DNA of 64,000 bases, taken from positions 1,736,001 to 1,800,000 of the forward strand of contig JAXBDG010000013.1 of assembly GCA_036320915.1 (NCBI GenBank), in the 5' to 3' direction. Position numbers and translations under genes: made by a program. Under the pieces are notes generated by a model. It worked only from the letters and a program-made list of their open reading frames with translations. It was not told the DNA's origin and did no database searches. Numbering within the stretch: the stretch's first letter is position 1; the number at the start of each line of letters is the position of its first letter. Positions 1-10,040 of the stretch are shown piece by piece. This DNA is from Linnemannia elongata (lineage: Eukaryota; Mortierellomycota; Mortierellomycetes; Mortierellales; Mortierellaceae).

Positions 1-552
1 AGCGACCGCAGGGGGAACGACCCCAGAGTCGGGCAGCGTAGAAGAGGGCTGTAGCGACATCCACATCACCGTCGGTGGCCGAGTTGGAACCGCCGTCGGG
101 GGCGTTGGAGTAGGTCCTGTTGTGTTTGTCATCGATCTGCTGCCAGGCGAGAAGTCCGTTTTTGTTTTTGAAGTGCAGGAACCAACGGACGAGGCCGTCA
201 AAGTCCTGTTGGTTGTGCATCAGTACCGAGATCAACATTCCGTATCCAATTGCTACCGTGCACAATAAAAACAAGTAGAAGGAACGTTCAGTCTTATGTC
301 CGTTGGACGATATCTTTTTTTCCACGCTCACAGAACGGTCGCGCACAATTGGTGACTTTTGACCAACTCCCACCGTCCTGGGAGCTAGTGGTTGTGATTT
401 TCTTGTGTCCTTTTGTGAATACCTTCAGAGCAGGTGATGGCGTTTTTTTGCTCGACTTCACCCTTCTTGTTGTAGTCGATGTAGACGAGCTCGCCCCAGG
501 AGCGCACGTAGTCTGCGCGCCACTGGCTGTACTTTTGTTCGATGGAGGGCAT
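1..552 (-). CDS. Glycoside hydrolase family 8 enzyme (5' part, runs off the window)
   Basis: Exons 552-423 and 252-1; the intron has a GTATTC donor and a GTAG acceptor, and the join is in phase. GH8 enzymes cleave beta-1,4 glucans, xylans or chitosan. The splice joins CSE to AIGYGMLIS, recreating the family motif around the general-acid Glu (residue 43). Exon 2 holds SATDGDVDVATALFYAARLW, matching the PROSITE-type GH8 signature (A-T-D-G-D-x2-[IV]-A) with its active-site Asp. The predicted start MPSIEQKYSQW is not a signal peptide, so the enzyme would be cytosolic or enter by an unusual route, unless an upstream exon was missed. GH8 is mainly bacterial, so transfer into fungi is possible (inference). 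The C-terminal half lies outside the window, so length and substrate cannot be judged. Confidence 0.88.
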
Positions 553-3500
553 GGTTGGTTATTGTTTTCCTGCTGTTTGTTGTTGAGAGGCGATTGTGTG
601 AGTGAATGAGAGAATCAGTTGTAGGCGAGAGTGGCTAAAGGTGAAGGTGAATGAGAAAAAGTGAGCGGAGGTATGAATGAGGCGGAAGAAAAGGAGTGAG
701 AGAAGATAAAAGAAAGGAAAGAAGAGAGAGAAAGAAAGAAAAGGCTGAAGTGTAAATCACATATAAAAAAAAAGCTCTCATCCGATGTCATCCTGGGTGT
801 CTTGGATATCGACCATAATACCTCATGTCGTTTGCACACACGCAATAGCTTTCGGAGGTCTTTGTTACCGGGAGGTTGCTGTCCATGGAACAACCATTGT
901 GCGCTTTTTTGCATTATTGCTCTCGCTGCCCTTATCCCAACACTGAGGTACATGCGAATGTTCATGCAAATAACGCTTTCTTTTTTACTTTATTGTTCTC
1001 GATAAAGTGGTGTATTGTGTATTCTTGTGAACTCGTTAACGCGCCTGGCAAAGGAAACCGGGGATTGTCAGGATCCCATCACGATGATCGCCATCATCAT
1101 CGCTTCGCCCTTCATCACTAGCACTTCATCAACAAGTATTGACGTAACAGACACCGATTTGGTCAACGAAGAGAAACAACAAACTCAGGTACGACCACTA
1201 GGCAGTTTCGGTTGCTCATTATCCCCAACAATGCTCATATACCTGCACCTCATTGCCACACACAGTGAAGGCAAAGTGATACAACAGCCCATCACAACCA
1301 CGACCACAACTCCTGTTTGGGACACGCTGTGCAATGCAATTACAAAATTATGCTGTATCAGCCCCTCATTTTCAATCCCGGAAGAACGATCTTCACTTCT
1401 CCATGAGAGGTATTTTCATTCCCAAGAAAATTGCCTGCTCACTCCTTCTGCTCACTATTTTTGTGTTTTCTTCTTTTTCTTTGTGAGGCGCCACAGCCAT
1501 ATCCTCGTTCCATTTCCATGATAGTATTGATGATGAGGTTGGCCGTAGCAAGAGCTGCAAAGTCCCAATAATCCACTTCTTTGATCTAATTGCGATTGTG
1601 ATGAGGCGCGAAAAAAAAAGTAGGTCATTCTGATTAGAAGAGTTGAGCCGTAAACTGTTTTTCTTTCTGCCTCAGGCTTTTGCATTTCAGAACAGGTTCT
1701 GCATTTTTTTTTGAAAAAGTGAAAATGCAGTGTCCGGATACAACGGCTGTTGTTATCCGGCTATTGCCAATCGTGACAGGACTTGTGAGGTTTCGGAGGA
1801 TTGTGTGTTGAAAGGGAGAGCAAAAAAAAAAGTGAAAACAAAAGAAAGAAAGAAAGAGAGAAAGAAGGAAAAAAAGAGGAAAGGGAGGAAGGGAAGGCGT
1901 ATCGAAGGTCATGTCACCATTTTTTTTTCTTTTTGTCATTGTGTTGTACAGTAGTCGATTCTAACCATCTCACGACCTTTTCTGAGCTCACAGCCCACTC
2001 CCTCCTTCTTTCCCGCCATCCAACTCACTGTCGACTTTTTTGTGAAGGGACAAAGTCCGCTTGTTCTCCTCGCACAGCCAGAAAAGTGCGAGAAAACAAA
2101 GGAATCGAGAAAAAACGCACTGCCACCATCTTTTTTTTTTTTTTTTTGCCTTAGGCACGAATCAAATGTAGCATTTTGGTTTCTATGGTTTTCTACACTA
2201 GACCCTATATTCTCTTTATCCTCCCGAGGCATCCTACGCCATTGAAACTCCCTGTTCGCCAGTTCAAAAAGCTGACTGCGCCAAAACTAGAAGACTAGGC
2301 CAATTCTGTTGCATAATCCCTTTGGGGTGGCCAAAACGAACCTACATCTCTGACGATGACGAAGGAAGACCCAGAACACCCTCGTTTCCTTACTTTTCAA
2401 CAAAGACATGTACTTTTTGTTGCTGCAGCCCACGTCAGAGGGAATGTTGGCGTCGATGGGACCAAACTCACAAAAGAGCAACAACAAAAGTACAAGTGCT
2501 GCTGTTGTGTGCATGGGGTGGAACAACAGGCCCACCCAAACACGTCGCGAGAGATACCAGAAGTGAGGAGTCAATCGTATTGGGTTTTGACTGGATGCTC
2601 CCGGCAACGGTCTTTTGGTATATATTATAATGGTCGTACTACTCAGTTACCCCCAGCCTTCTCTCCGCCCTAGCCCATTGACACCAGACCTGTAACTTTT
2701 GTTATCCTCGTATGCTGTACATTCCGTGGGCTTGTTTTTTTACAGCCGTTGGGGACGAGCCTGCATGCCCTTATAGTCAATATGGGAGAAGGATCATTCA
2801 TTGTTTAGCAAACAAACGGATTGGATAACAATAAACAGACATGATATGCAAAACAAAAAGAGAAGAAATACAAAAGACCCCCAAGTTGGAAACTTGAAGC
2901 AGCAGAACACGCACGAAGCAACTACAACAACGAGTCAACAACAACAGACCAACCCTCTCTTTTCGCTTCCTCGTCTTCCCATCCCTTGCAAAAACACAAT
3001 CTGCGACAACTTCCCATCTGGAACAGATACGTGACGATGTGGTCGAGAATGGGCTGCATCCCCTTCGATCCATCGATGATCCTCCTTTTCTCTCCCTCCC
3101 CTGCGTTATCTTTTGAACTCCTCTTTCACTTTATTGTTTTACCTCGATTTGAACACTTTCGACCCAGTGAGGAATGAGACAGACAAACAGGGCATGCTTT
3201 TGCGCCCTACCCTTGCTAATTTATCCTCTGTAGAATACAGTAAGCAATGACAGAAGGAGAGGGAAAATAGGGCAAGGCAAAGAATGACAGGGGAGAGGGG
3301 TAAAAGAAGTGGAAAAGGGAGGTTGCGATTCGATACGGACGGGGTTAAAAAGAAGGGAAGAGGGACAGTCAGTCAGCTGCAAGGCTGACTTTAGACGAAA
3401 GGGGTGGCAATGCACGAACACACACGCAAGCAAATATACACACATAGAGAAGCTAAGGGCATACAGACGCAAACATACATATGACAACCAGAGCTGACCA

Positions 3501-4480
3501 AAATAGCACAACAACAACAACGCAAAGCACCACCGACCACTACCTTGGATTTTAAAAATACAAAAGGGTAAGAAGGATGTTGTTCGTTTTTTAGATCCCT
3601 TCATTCATATCGCCATTGACAACTCGTGCCTGACCCATTGTCATCCCCTACTCATCCCTATGTGAGATGCCTCTTGAAGTTGGCGCTAATTGTTCTTGTA
3701 CCGTCACGAACTACTCTCCCTTTTGATACAGTTCACCCATACAGTAGTTCTATCTTCTCGTTTTCCCTCTTGTTCATACCTTGGGCGCATGCTCCTTATC
3801 CGCCAAAAAAAAAAAAAAGTACTGTACCCCCCTCCTAGTCCAAGCCAGCCAAAAATACGAGCCTTTTGTGAACCTTAGATGTCAGCACTGCCCTAAAAAT
3901 AAACAAAAACCCTCCGGGACTTTCAATGCACAGGCACAGGGAAAAGCAGGGAGCAAAAAAAGAAGCAACTCTCTTTTCTGGGCTTGGAAAGCCGCTTTTT
4001 TAGCTGAAGGTTTGTTGTTTGTTTGTGGGTAAACAGAGAGAACAAACAAACAGTGGCGAATGACTATGGTCTGGGCGGAGGGTGGGCCTTTTGAAGAGTC
4101 GATTGCAACTATTCAATATGTGTTGTTTATCGCGCTGTTGAAACATAGCCGTGTTTGACTGGTGTCTGTTGACCTTTTTTGTTGTTGTTGTTTCTTCTCT
4201 CGCCCTTGCGGAGGATATATTCCCTCTCATTGCAGTCGGCCCTTCTCCATGGCCCCCTTTTCTCCCTTCTCCAGGTCATGTCATTCATTCTCCTTCTCCT
4301 CAGTTCTTCTTTTGCATTGCCCACATACAAATACAGTTGACTAGGTATTCACCAATTGAATGACCCATTTATCCCATCTCATTATGCCCTGCCTGGCTAA
4401 CCGACAGAGGCGTAAAAAAATGTAAAGAATGAATGGGCGGGACAAAACACCATCAACTGCATCATAGGGACTCGATGCTG
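553..4480. other. Intergenic region, no convincing gene
   Basis: From 553 to about 760 the + strand is purine-rich, which gives the minus-strand GH8 gene the C+T-rich leader seen at other genes here. The rest holds homopolymers (T17 at 2131-2147, a run of about 14 A near 3804-3818) and short ORFs without family motifs or the C/G-ending codon bias of neighbouring genes. Confidence 0.6.
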
Positions 4481-4820
4481 TTATATATAGCCAGTGACAT
4501 GGCATTCCCCCTTTTCACTTTTCCTTCTTTTCTCTCTTCTCTCTTTTTTTTTTTTTTTTGTTTCTTTTGCTTCTGCATTCGACTCAATTTCAGCCCTTAC
4601 CCGTCCATTGCTTCCTTGCCCCTCCTTCTCCTCACTTTACTCACAATCGACGATCCTGAAGTAGAAGCCAGTCGCTGCAAACCTCTCCCCTCTATCCAAT
4701 CGTCTCAGCACTGCCCTGTCCTCACCGTCAGCAACCTTCCTGAGCAAATACCCACATCCCCCACTTTCTCTGAGCGCACATCCCTGCCCTCAACAACACA
4801 TACACATCCACAAAAACGAT
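4481..4820 (+). promoter_or_regulatory. TATA box and pyrimidine-rich leader
   Basis: TTATATATAG at 4481-4490 is a strong TATA element, followed by about 300 nt of C+T-rich sequence (including a T run around 4540) up to the ATG at 4821. This is the same layout as at the siderophore transporter. Confidence 0.6.
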
Positions 4821-6260
4821 ATGGCCCCTTCCTACGGCTTTGCTCTCGACCCAATGGATTTAATATACGACAACAAGCGCTCCTCTCTTTTCAAACGCGC
4901 CCCCGAAGAACCACCAACCTCCCCTCCCCCTCCTCCCGGAGGCGATGGCTCTAAATCAGCAAACCCCGCGGTCATCATTGGTGCAACCGTCGGTGCCCTG
5001 GCTCTCATTTTTGTGCTCTCACTCTTTTACTGCTGTATGCGCAAACGCCGGGCCTCCCGTCGGATCGGACAACTCCAACATTTCCTTCCCACGTTTATGG
5101 ATCAAGAAAAGACCGAGAAGTACTTCCAGCAGCATAACTCCTCCTCGACCCTCGTCGTCCCCGGCACCAATCCTACGTCTACATCTGGATCGAAGGACCC
5201 CACGCAACTCACGAATGCTCATCCCCGTGTTCGGTCTGCACCTATTGCGTTTGCAAAGGGAGTAACGGATCATCGGAACCGGCAGCTTGAACGCGACGGA
5301 TCCTTGGGGCAATTCCAGCAGATCTCTTTGGCCTCCGAGGATGTTGTGACCCCACCTCATGTGCATGACCAGAAGGATGAGGTTATTCCCCGTCGTTCGC
5401 TTTCAGGGAATGGTGGATCTATCCGCGCTCGAGCCTCAACCGTCACTGCTCCCGCACCCGTGGTGAGCTCCCTGCACCGCAGCATGAGCCTCAACAAGCA
5501 CAGCTCTCGTCCCATCAACAGCCGCTCCAACCTCGAGGACGAGGAGGAGGATGAAGAGGCTGCAAATGTCGACCGCTTCGCCGAGGGTGAATCCCTCATT
5601 GCCCCTAACCGGTTCTCGGCCCTCTTGGAGTTGAGTCCTGCAGATTTGAACAACCTCAACAACGCCAACCGATTTTCGGCAACTTCTTACAATGGCGGGT
5701 TGGATCCCGTCTTTGATCCAACCCGGTTCTCGACGGCCTCGGTCATGTTTGACGCCAAGCGCATCTCCAACCTCTCGACCGCTTCTTCGGAGGATTCAGT
5801 CTCGGAGTCTTCCTCTGACGAGTTCAACAGCCACCTGCCCCCACACCAGAAACACCATTCCTTCCATAGCCACCACAACTCACCTACGATGAGAAGCCGC
5901 GAGATTGCAACCGATGTTCCCGGACCTATTGTCCCGAACCACCCTGCCTACCTCGGTGACAAGCAAGAACTGGACGACGATGAGGACATTCCTACTCCTT
6001 CTGTCGTCCAACAGAACCAGAACGTGCCACAGTTCCATGTCAGCACACCTTCGTCTATATCCCACCAGGGCACGCCTTCAGGCTACCCTCAGCAGCAGGC
6101 AGGAGGTCCCCCAGCCTTCTACCCCCAGCAGCAACAACAGCAGACGAACAGCCCATGGCCCTCGGGTAACCTGCCGATGGCGATGCCAGTCCCTCAGCCC
6201 TACCAACCACCAAGCGTCCTCGTGTCGCGGGCTGACGACAGCGAAGGCGATGCTCGCTAA
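4821..6260 (+). CDS. Single-pass membrane protein with Ser-rich cytoplasmic tail
   Basis: One uninterrupted 479-residue ORF. The ATG is the first after the TATA/leader. There is no cleavable signal peptide: a short Pro-rich N-terminus (PPTSPPPPPGG) leads into one transmembrane helix at about residues 50-72, ending CCMRKRR, a basic stop-transfer that places the long C-terminus in the cytosol. The tail carries four related elements (RFSALLEL, RFSATSYN, RFSTASVM, KRISNLST) that look like basophilic or CDK-type phosphorylation sites, an acidic block (EDEEEDEEAA), His-rich and Gln/Pro-rich segments. The layout resembles Mid2/SKG6-like fungal surface sensors, but no diagnostic motif was recognised, so the function is unknown. 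It converges with the methyltransferase gene 332 bp downstream. Confidence 0.85.
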   Translation: MAPSYGFALDPMDLIYDNKRSSLFKRAPEEPPTSPPPPPGGDGSKSANPAVIIGATVGALALIFVLSLFYCCMRKRRASRRIGQLQHFLPTFMDQEKTEKYFQQHNSSSTLVVPGTNPTSTSGSKDPTQLTNAHPRVRSAPIAFAKGVTDHRNRQLERDGSLGQFQQISLASEDVVTPPHVHDQKDEVIPRRSLSGNGGSIRARASTVTAPAPVVSSLHRSMSLNKHSSRPINSRSNLEDEEEDEEAANVDRFAEGESLIAPNRFSALLELSPADLNNLNNANRFSATSYNGGLDPVFDPTRFSTASVMFDAKRISNLSTASSEDSVSESSSDEFNSHLPPHQKHHSFHSHHNSPTMRSREIATDVPGPIVPNHPAYLGDKQELDDDEDIPTPSVVQQNQNVPQFHVSTPSSISHQGTPSGYPQQQAGGPPAFYPQQQQQQTNSPWPSGNLPMAMPVPQPYQPPSVLVSRADDSEGDAR

Positions 6261-6370
6261 CATAGCCATTTGCCCGTGCACTGCCAAGCTCTTTTGAGTC
6301 TTCTTCTCCTTTTTGTTTATAGTAGTGGTGTTGAATGTAAATATCTTAGTCGTAGAGTTCGTAACATGTA

Positions 6371-6376
6371 AATAAA
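6371..6376 (+). terminator. Polyadenylation signal
   Basis: AATAAA 111 nt after the stop of the membrane-protein gene, in the 332-bp space between convergent genes. Confidence 0.5.
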
Positions 6377-6592
6377 ACGGATATAACAAACATACAAAGA
6401 AACGAAGAGTCGACAGAGAGGGAAAGAGGGAGGGGCTGTGTGTGTGTGTGGCAAAGTATTGTTTTGACATTTTTGTTCTATTTTTTTTTTTTGGGTGTTT
6501 CTCTCCCTCTATGACAAAAAGTGCGGCGGTGCGAAGAAAGGGGCGGTGCTGCTGCTCTTACGTTTTATTTTTTCCACAAGGCCCCCGCCCCA

Positions 6593-7835
6593 TCACCTCC
6601 AGAGTTCGTAAACAAGGACAGTACGATTCCGATCCTCGACCGAAAACTGCTCTAAATCCTCCTCCTTTAACAACTCACTCTCCTTCCGCAACTCTTCAGG
6701 ACTCCTAGTCTCACCCCAGACAGGCATCCTCCGGATCTCGACCAACCTTGACTGGAGTCCAAACACCGGAGAAGTCGCCAGAGTCATGAATCGTTGGACA
6801 GTGTTGTACCCCGTATGGAGTCCACAACAGACAAAAATCTTGCCGTGTCCATCTTCTCTCAGCACTGCCAGGCAGGATTTGAGCAGATCGGCGTGTCCGT
6901 CTGACACCCAGAGAGTATCTGCTAGCAGAATCCAGTCGTACCTCCTCTCATTGTTGTCACTAACTCCTTCAGTTCCTGTTTCTGACGACTCTATCGACGA
7001 TGGTAGGCAGTCCAGCATATCCTGGACACTTTCTCCCCAGGCATGTCCACGGACTGCACATCTCACACGCTGTTCCTCCTGTTCTCGCCTTGATCCCTTG
7101 ACAAACGGTGCCGGCGTGACAATCTCCTTGTATGTCTCTGTATCAAACGAAGGGGTTCCTGCTATCCGCCTGGCGCTCTTGTCCTGATCAGACTCGACAA
7201 GGTTCTCAAACCAATTGCGTTCCAGGTTTTGAACGATCGCTGGATCCGGGTAGTCGGTGAGTGTTGCAAACTGGGCGCCGCGCTTTACGCAGAGGAGTCC
7301 TGGCAATGCTGCCCCGGCTCCAAACTCAATCACTATTACGTTTTTTAAAAAAAATATGCATGAGAAAAGCGGGAGAACAAAAAAGAATCTCTGAACGTGA
7401 ATCAGTCTGCATACTGTATGTATAGAACTACAGTAAAAGAAACATACCTCGTTTGCCACGAACATCAACAAGATCCCCAGCCTCAACATACTCGGCCATC
7501 ACCAAGGCTGCATTCCAGACATAGTGCGACATGAACTTGACCACTCCTCCCGCGACATTGGCGAGATGTAACTGTAGAACTCCTTGTCGGTAATCAAAGA
7601 TCTGTCCTGCTTCCCCATTGGCGACTTGGGAATCGCCAAAGAGTCCGATGCTTTGTTCGAAGCCGTCCAGAAAGTCATGTCCTCCTCCTGATGTCGAGGA
7701 GGTGGTGGTAGGTGTTGATGAGGAAGAGGACGATTCCTGTTGACGCTTTTGAGTTCGTTCGAGGCGTTTGATGCGGTCGGCTTCTTGTTGGGCGGGTGTC
7801 CTGACAAAGGGAGCTGAGATCTTCTTTGTCGCCAT
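6593..7835 (-). CDS. Class I SAM-dependent methyltransferase, Efm7/Nnt1-like
   Basis: Exons 7835-7448 and 7332-6593; 375 residues. Donor G|GTATGT and acceptor AATAG|TG rejoin a Val codon. Residues about 75-130 contain HYVWNAALVMAEYV followed by VIEFGAGAALPG (130-141, SAM motif I) and TDYPDPAIVQNLERN. This is the Methyltransf_16 arrangement typical of Nnt1/Efm7. In yeast Efm7 methylates the N-terminal glycine and adjacent lysine of eEF1A; the same role here is inferred from family. DWILLADTLWVSDGHADLL is the motif where related enzymes place the catalytic region. The first 60 residues are basic and Ser/Thr-rich, probably disordered. Met 1 lies in a good context (GCCATGG on the other strand). 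Confidence 0.8.
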
Positions 7836-9563
7836 GGTGAAGGAAGAGGGAGGATGTTGATCCCAAAGTATATGTCGATAGGCTGGTCACAGAAAGGAAA
7901 AAAAAAAAAAAGTCAGAGCGTCAAAATAAAAAAAGGGTCTCTGTCCAGACGCTCTTCTTTTCCTTTTGCAGCAAGTGACATCGAACGTGGTTCTTTTTTA
8001 CTTTCTCGAACATACTTAGGACTTGAGCATGTATGTGTTCCAATCCATCTGCCCTTCTTTCCTACCTCTGTCAATTACCTCTCTGTCGCCTTTGTACCTT
8101 TATACCTTGTTGCTCCTTTTCTTTTTTGCTTTATATGTTGTAATTGCGTTTCACCAGTCTATTAGAGCCGCAAGGGGAGTAAAAGAGAATGGTTGTTGTC
8201 TTTCCATTGATTCTTATTTCTGATCTTCCAGAGTAAGGCAGACAAAGCCATCCGTGATGGTGCCTGGGTGGGTGGGGACTGACCTTCTATTGATCGTCGA
8301 TCATCTTTTACTGCACTAAACCTGTTTCCTGGGACGTGTAGAGAACGGCCTTCACAAGAGGAGGAGGAGGAAGGGTTCACTTGTTGTGTATAAAGCATGT
8401 CGATTCATACATCGCCTTTGCCACCAATACCAACAGCAACAGCGAGGGATTGCCACTTCTCAAGATCGTGTGGGCACTGGAGAAGATAGGAAAAGGGAAA
8501 TGGTGTAATTCTCACTCTTTTCTTCTCCATGAACCTCGCCTCTTGGACAGGCGGCCTCTCAGCTTGATTAAAACAGCGCCAAATGAGAACTGAAGGCCCT
8601 GTGAGCCTACATCGAACCGGTCAAAGAAGGTTATCTGATCAACGGCTAAACATGAAAACAGCTTACACCAACGTAAGGAGCCACAGGCAAGAGAAATAGG
8701 AGGGATCTGTCAATCCAAGATTCCTCACCACTCCTGTAAAGGCAGGTCTTTGTTGTTAGACTTGCAACGGAGAATAACAAGTGCCTCACGGGTTGGGGAA
8801 CATCGAGCAAGCAAAAAAAATATCGTCGTCCAAGCAAAGAGATCCTGAGTCTGCATACGAATGCATGGATTCTTATTCTTGTTTTCGTCGTTGTGACCAA
8901 GGTCAAAAAGGAGGCAGTGAGGCGCTGTGTCAACCCTACCTCCCCTCTAGACTATCAATCCTGGGCCCACCCTCGAAGAGCGTTCCTCACCTTCGATCTG
9001 TCATTTCCTGCTACATCGATCGGTCCTTGATAAATATCCTTCGGCATGACCATAATCTATCCTGTTACCGACTGATGGGAAGACATGTACTGTAAATGAC
9101 TCGGAGACAGATGAGCAAAGGTTGTTGTTTATGAAGATCTCTTTTTTTTCAATAAGCGAAAGGTCTGGGGGCACTCTGCTGAATACAAGAAAGGGAACCT
9201 TGTTCTTGTCATCGGATGACCCATTCGACCATGTAACAGTAAACTAGCGCGAAAAAAGAAAAAGAAAACAAAACCTTGGTCTGCACATCATCCACAGCAA
9301 AGTCCGCCCTTCTTCCTTTCTCCTTCAAGTGCAAAAGTAAATGGTCTCGATCTCATCTTGCTCACGCCCTACTTTCTTAGTCTCACTCCTCTCCTTTCCC
9401 TCAAAAACTCTAACGCCCTCTCGCCTTCACCCTTTTTTCTCCGCTTACGCTTTCCTTGCCCATTGCGAACATGTCTCCCTTATATAGGCGACTTGAGCTA
9501 CTACTGTAGCTCCTCTCCAGCAGCGAATCACTCAGAGGGCAAATCCTTCTCTTTAGTATTTCA
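7836..9563. other. Intergenic region
   Basis: No coding region recognised between the methyltransferase start and the siderophore transporter promoter. It holds one GATA-type site (8631-8639, listed separately) and A/T homopolymers. Confidence 0.5.
8631..8639 (-). promoter_or_regulatory. Possible distal iron-GATA site
   Basis: TTATCTGAT reads ATCAGATAA on the minus strand, a perfect match to the fungal iron-GATA consensus ATCWGATAA. It is 1.4 kb from the transporter ATG, so chance is possible: about one match per 64 kb is expected. Confidence 0.3.
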
Positions 9564-9572
9564 ATCTGATAA
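9564..9572 (+). promoter_or_regulatory. Iron-responsive GATA site 1
   Basis: ATCTGATAA matches ATCWGATAA, the site bound by Fep1/SreA/Urbs1 repressors when iron is plentiful. It lies 477 bp upstream of the siderophore transporter ATG and 41 bp from a second perfect site. Confidence 0.65.
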
Positions 9573-9604
9573 CTAAATGCCCGCCTGTTCTAGAATATCC
9601 TCGG

Positions 9605-9613
9605 ATCAGATAA
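9605..9613 (+). promoter_or_regulatory. Iron-responsive GATA site 2
   Basis: ATCAGATAA, in the same orientation as site 1. The 41-bp offset is close to four helical turns, so both could face the same side of the DNA. It lies 436 bp upstream of the ATG. Confidence 0.65.
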
Positions 9614-9824
9614 AGTTGTTTACATTAGCACTTAGTCCCTTTGATGTCTATGAGATCCCTCGTTTTGCAGCCCAATCCTGCTCTGCTCAATAATAAACCC
9701 GGGTAAGTACCGAAAAAAAGGTGAGCGCCTCGTGAAGATCGACATACATTCACCTTTCAACAAGCGACCATGCGTTGGTTAGTACAATGGCTTGTTTGGT
9801 TGAACAGCAGAGAAAAAACAAGAG

Positions 9825-10040
9825 TATATAACGTGGACTCTTCCCTGCATCTGTCTTTTTCTCTTTCCCTCAGGACTCTCCTCCTTTCCTCTCCTCTCTC
9901 TGCTCCCCTCGCCCAGTTCCTTCCACTTCTCACTCGTCGTCTGACAACCACACAAAGCTTGGTTGTTTGTTTCTCTCGCTCTCCTTTTTTGAGTTCCATC
10001 CTTTGAAAGATCACTGCTAACGACGACAGTAGAAGCTACC
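9825..10040 (+). promoter_or_regulatory. TATA box and C+T-rich leader of the transporter
   Basis: TATATA at 9825-9830 is followed by a C+T-rich leader to the ATG at 10041. Confidence 0.55.

Noticed and set aside
1015..1521. 168-codon ORF
   Set aside because: Non-ATG start, Thr and Phe homopolymers, no host codon bias.
2356..2673. 105-codon ORF starting MTKEDPEHPRFL
   Set aside because: ATG start but no family motif, no host codon bias, and low-complexity CCCC and QQQ parts; likely chance.
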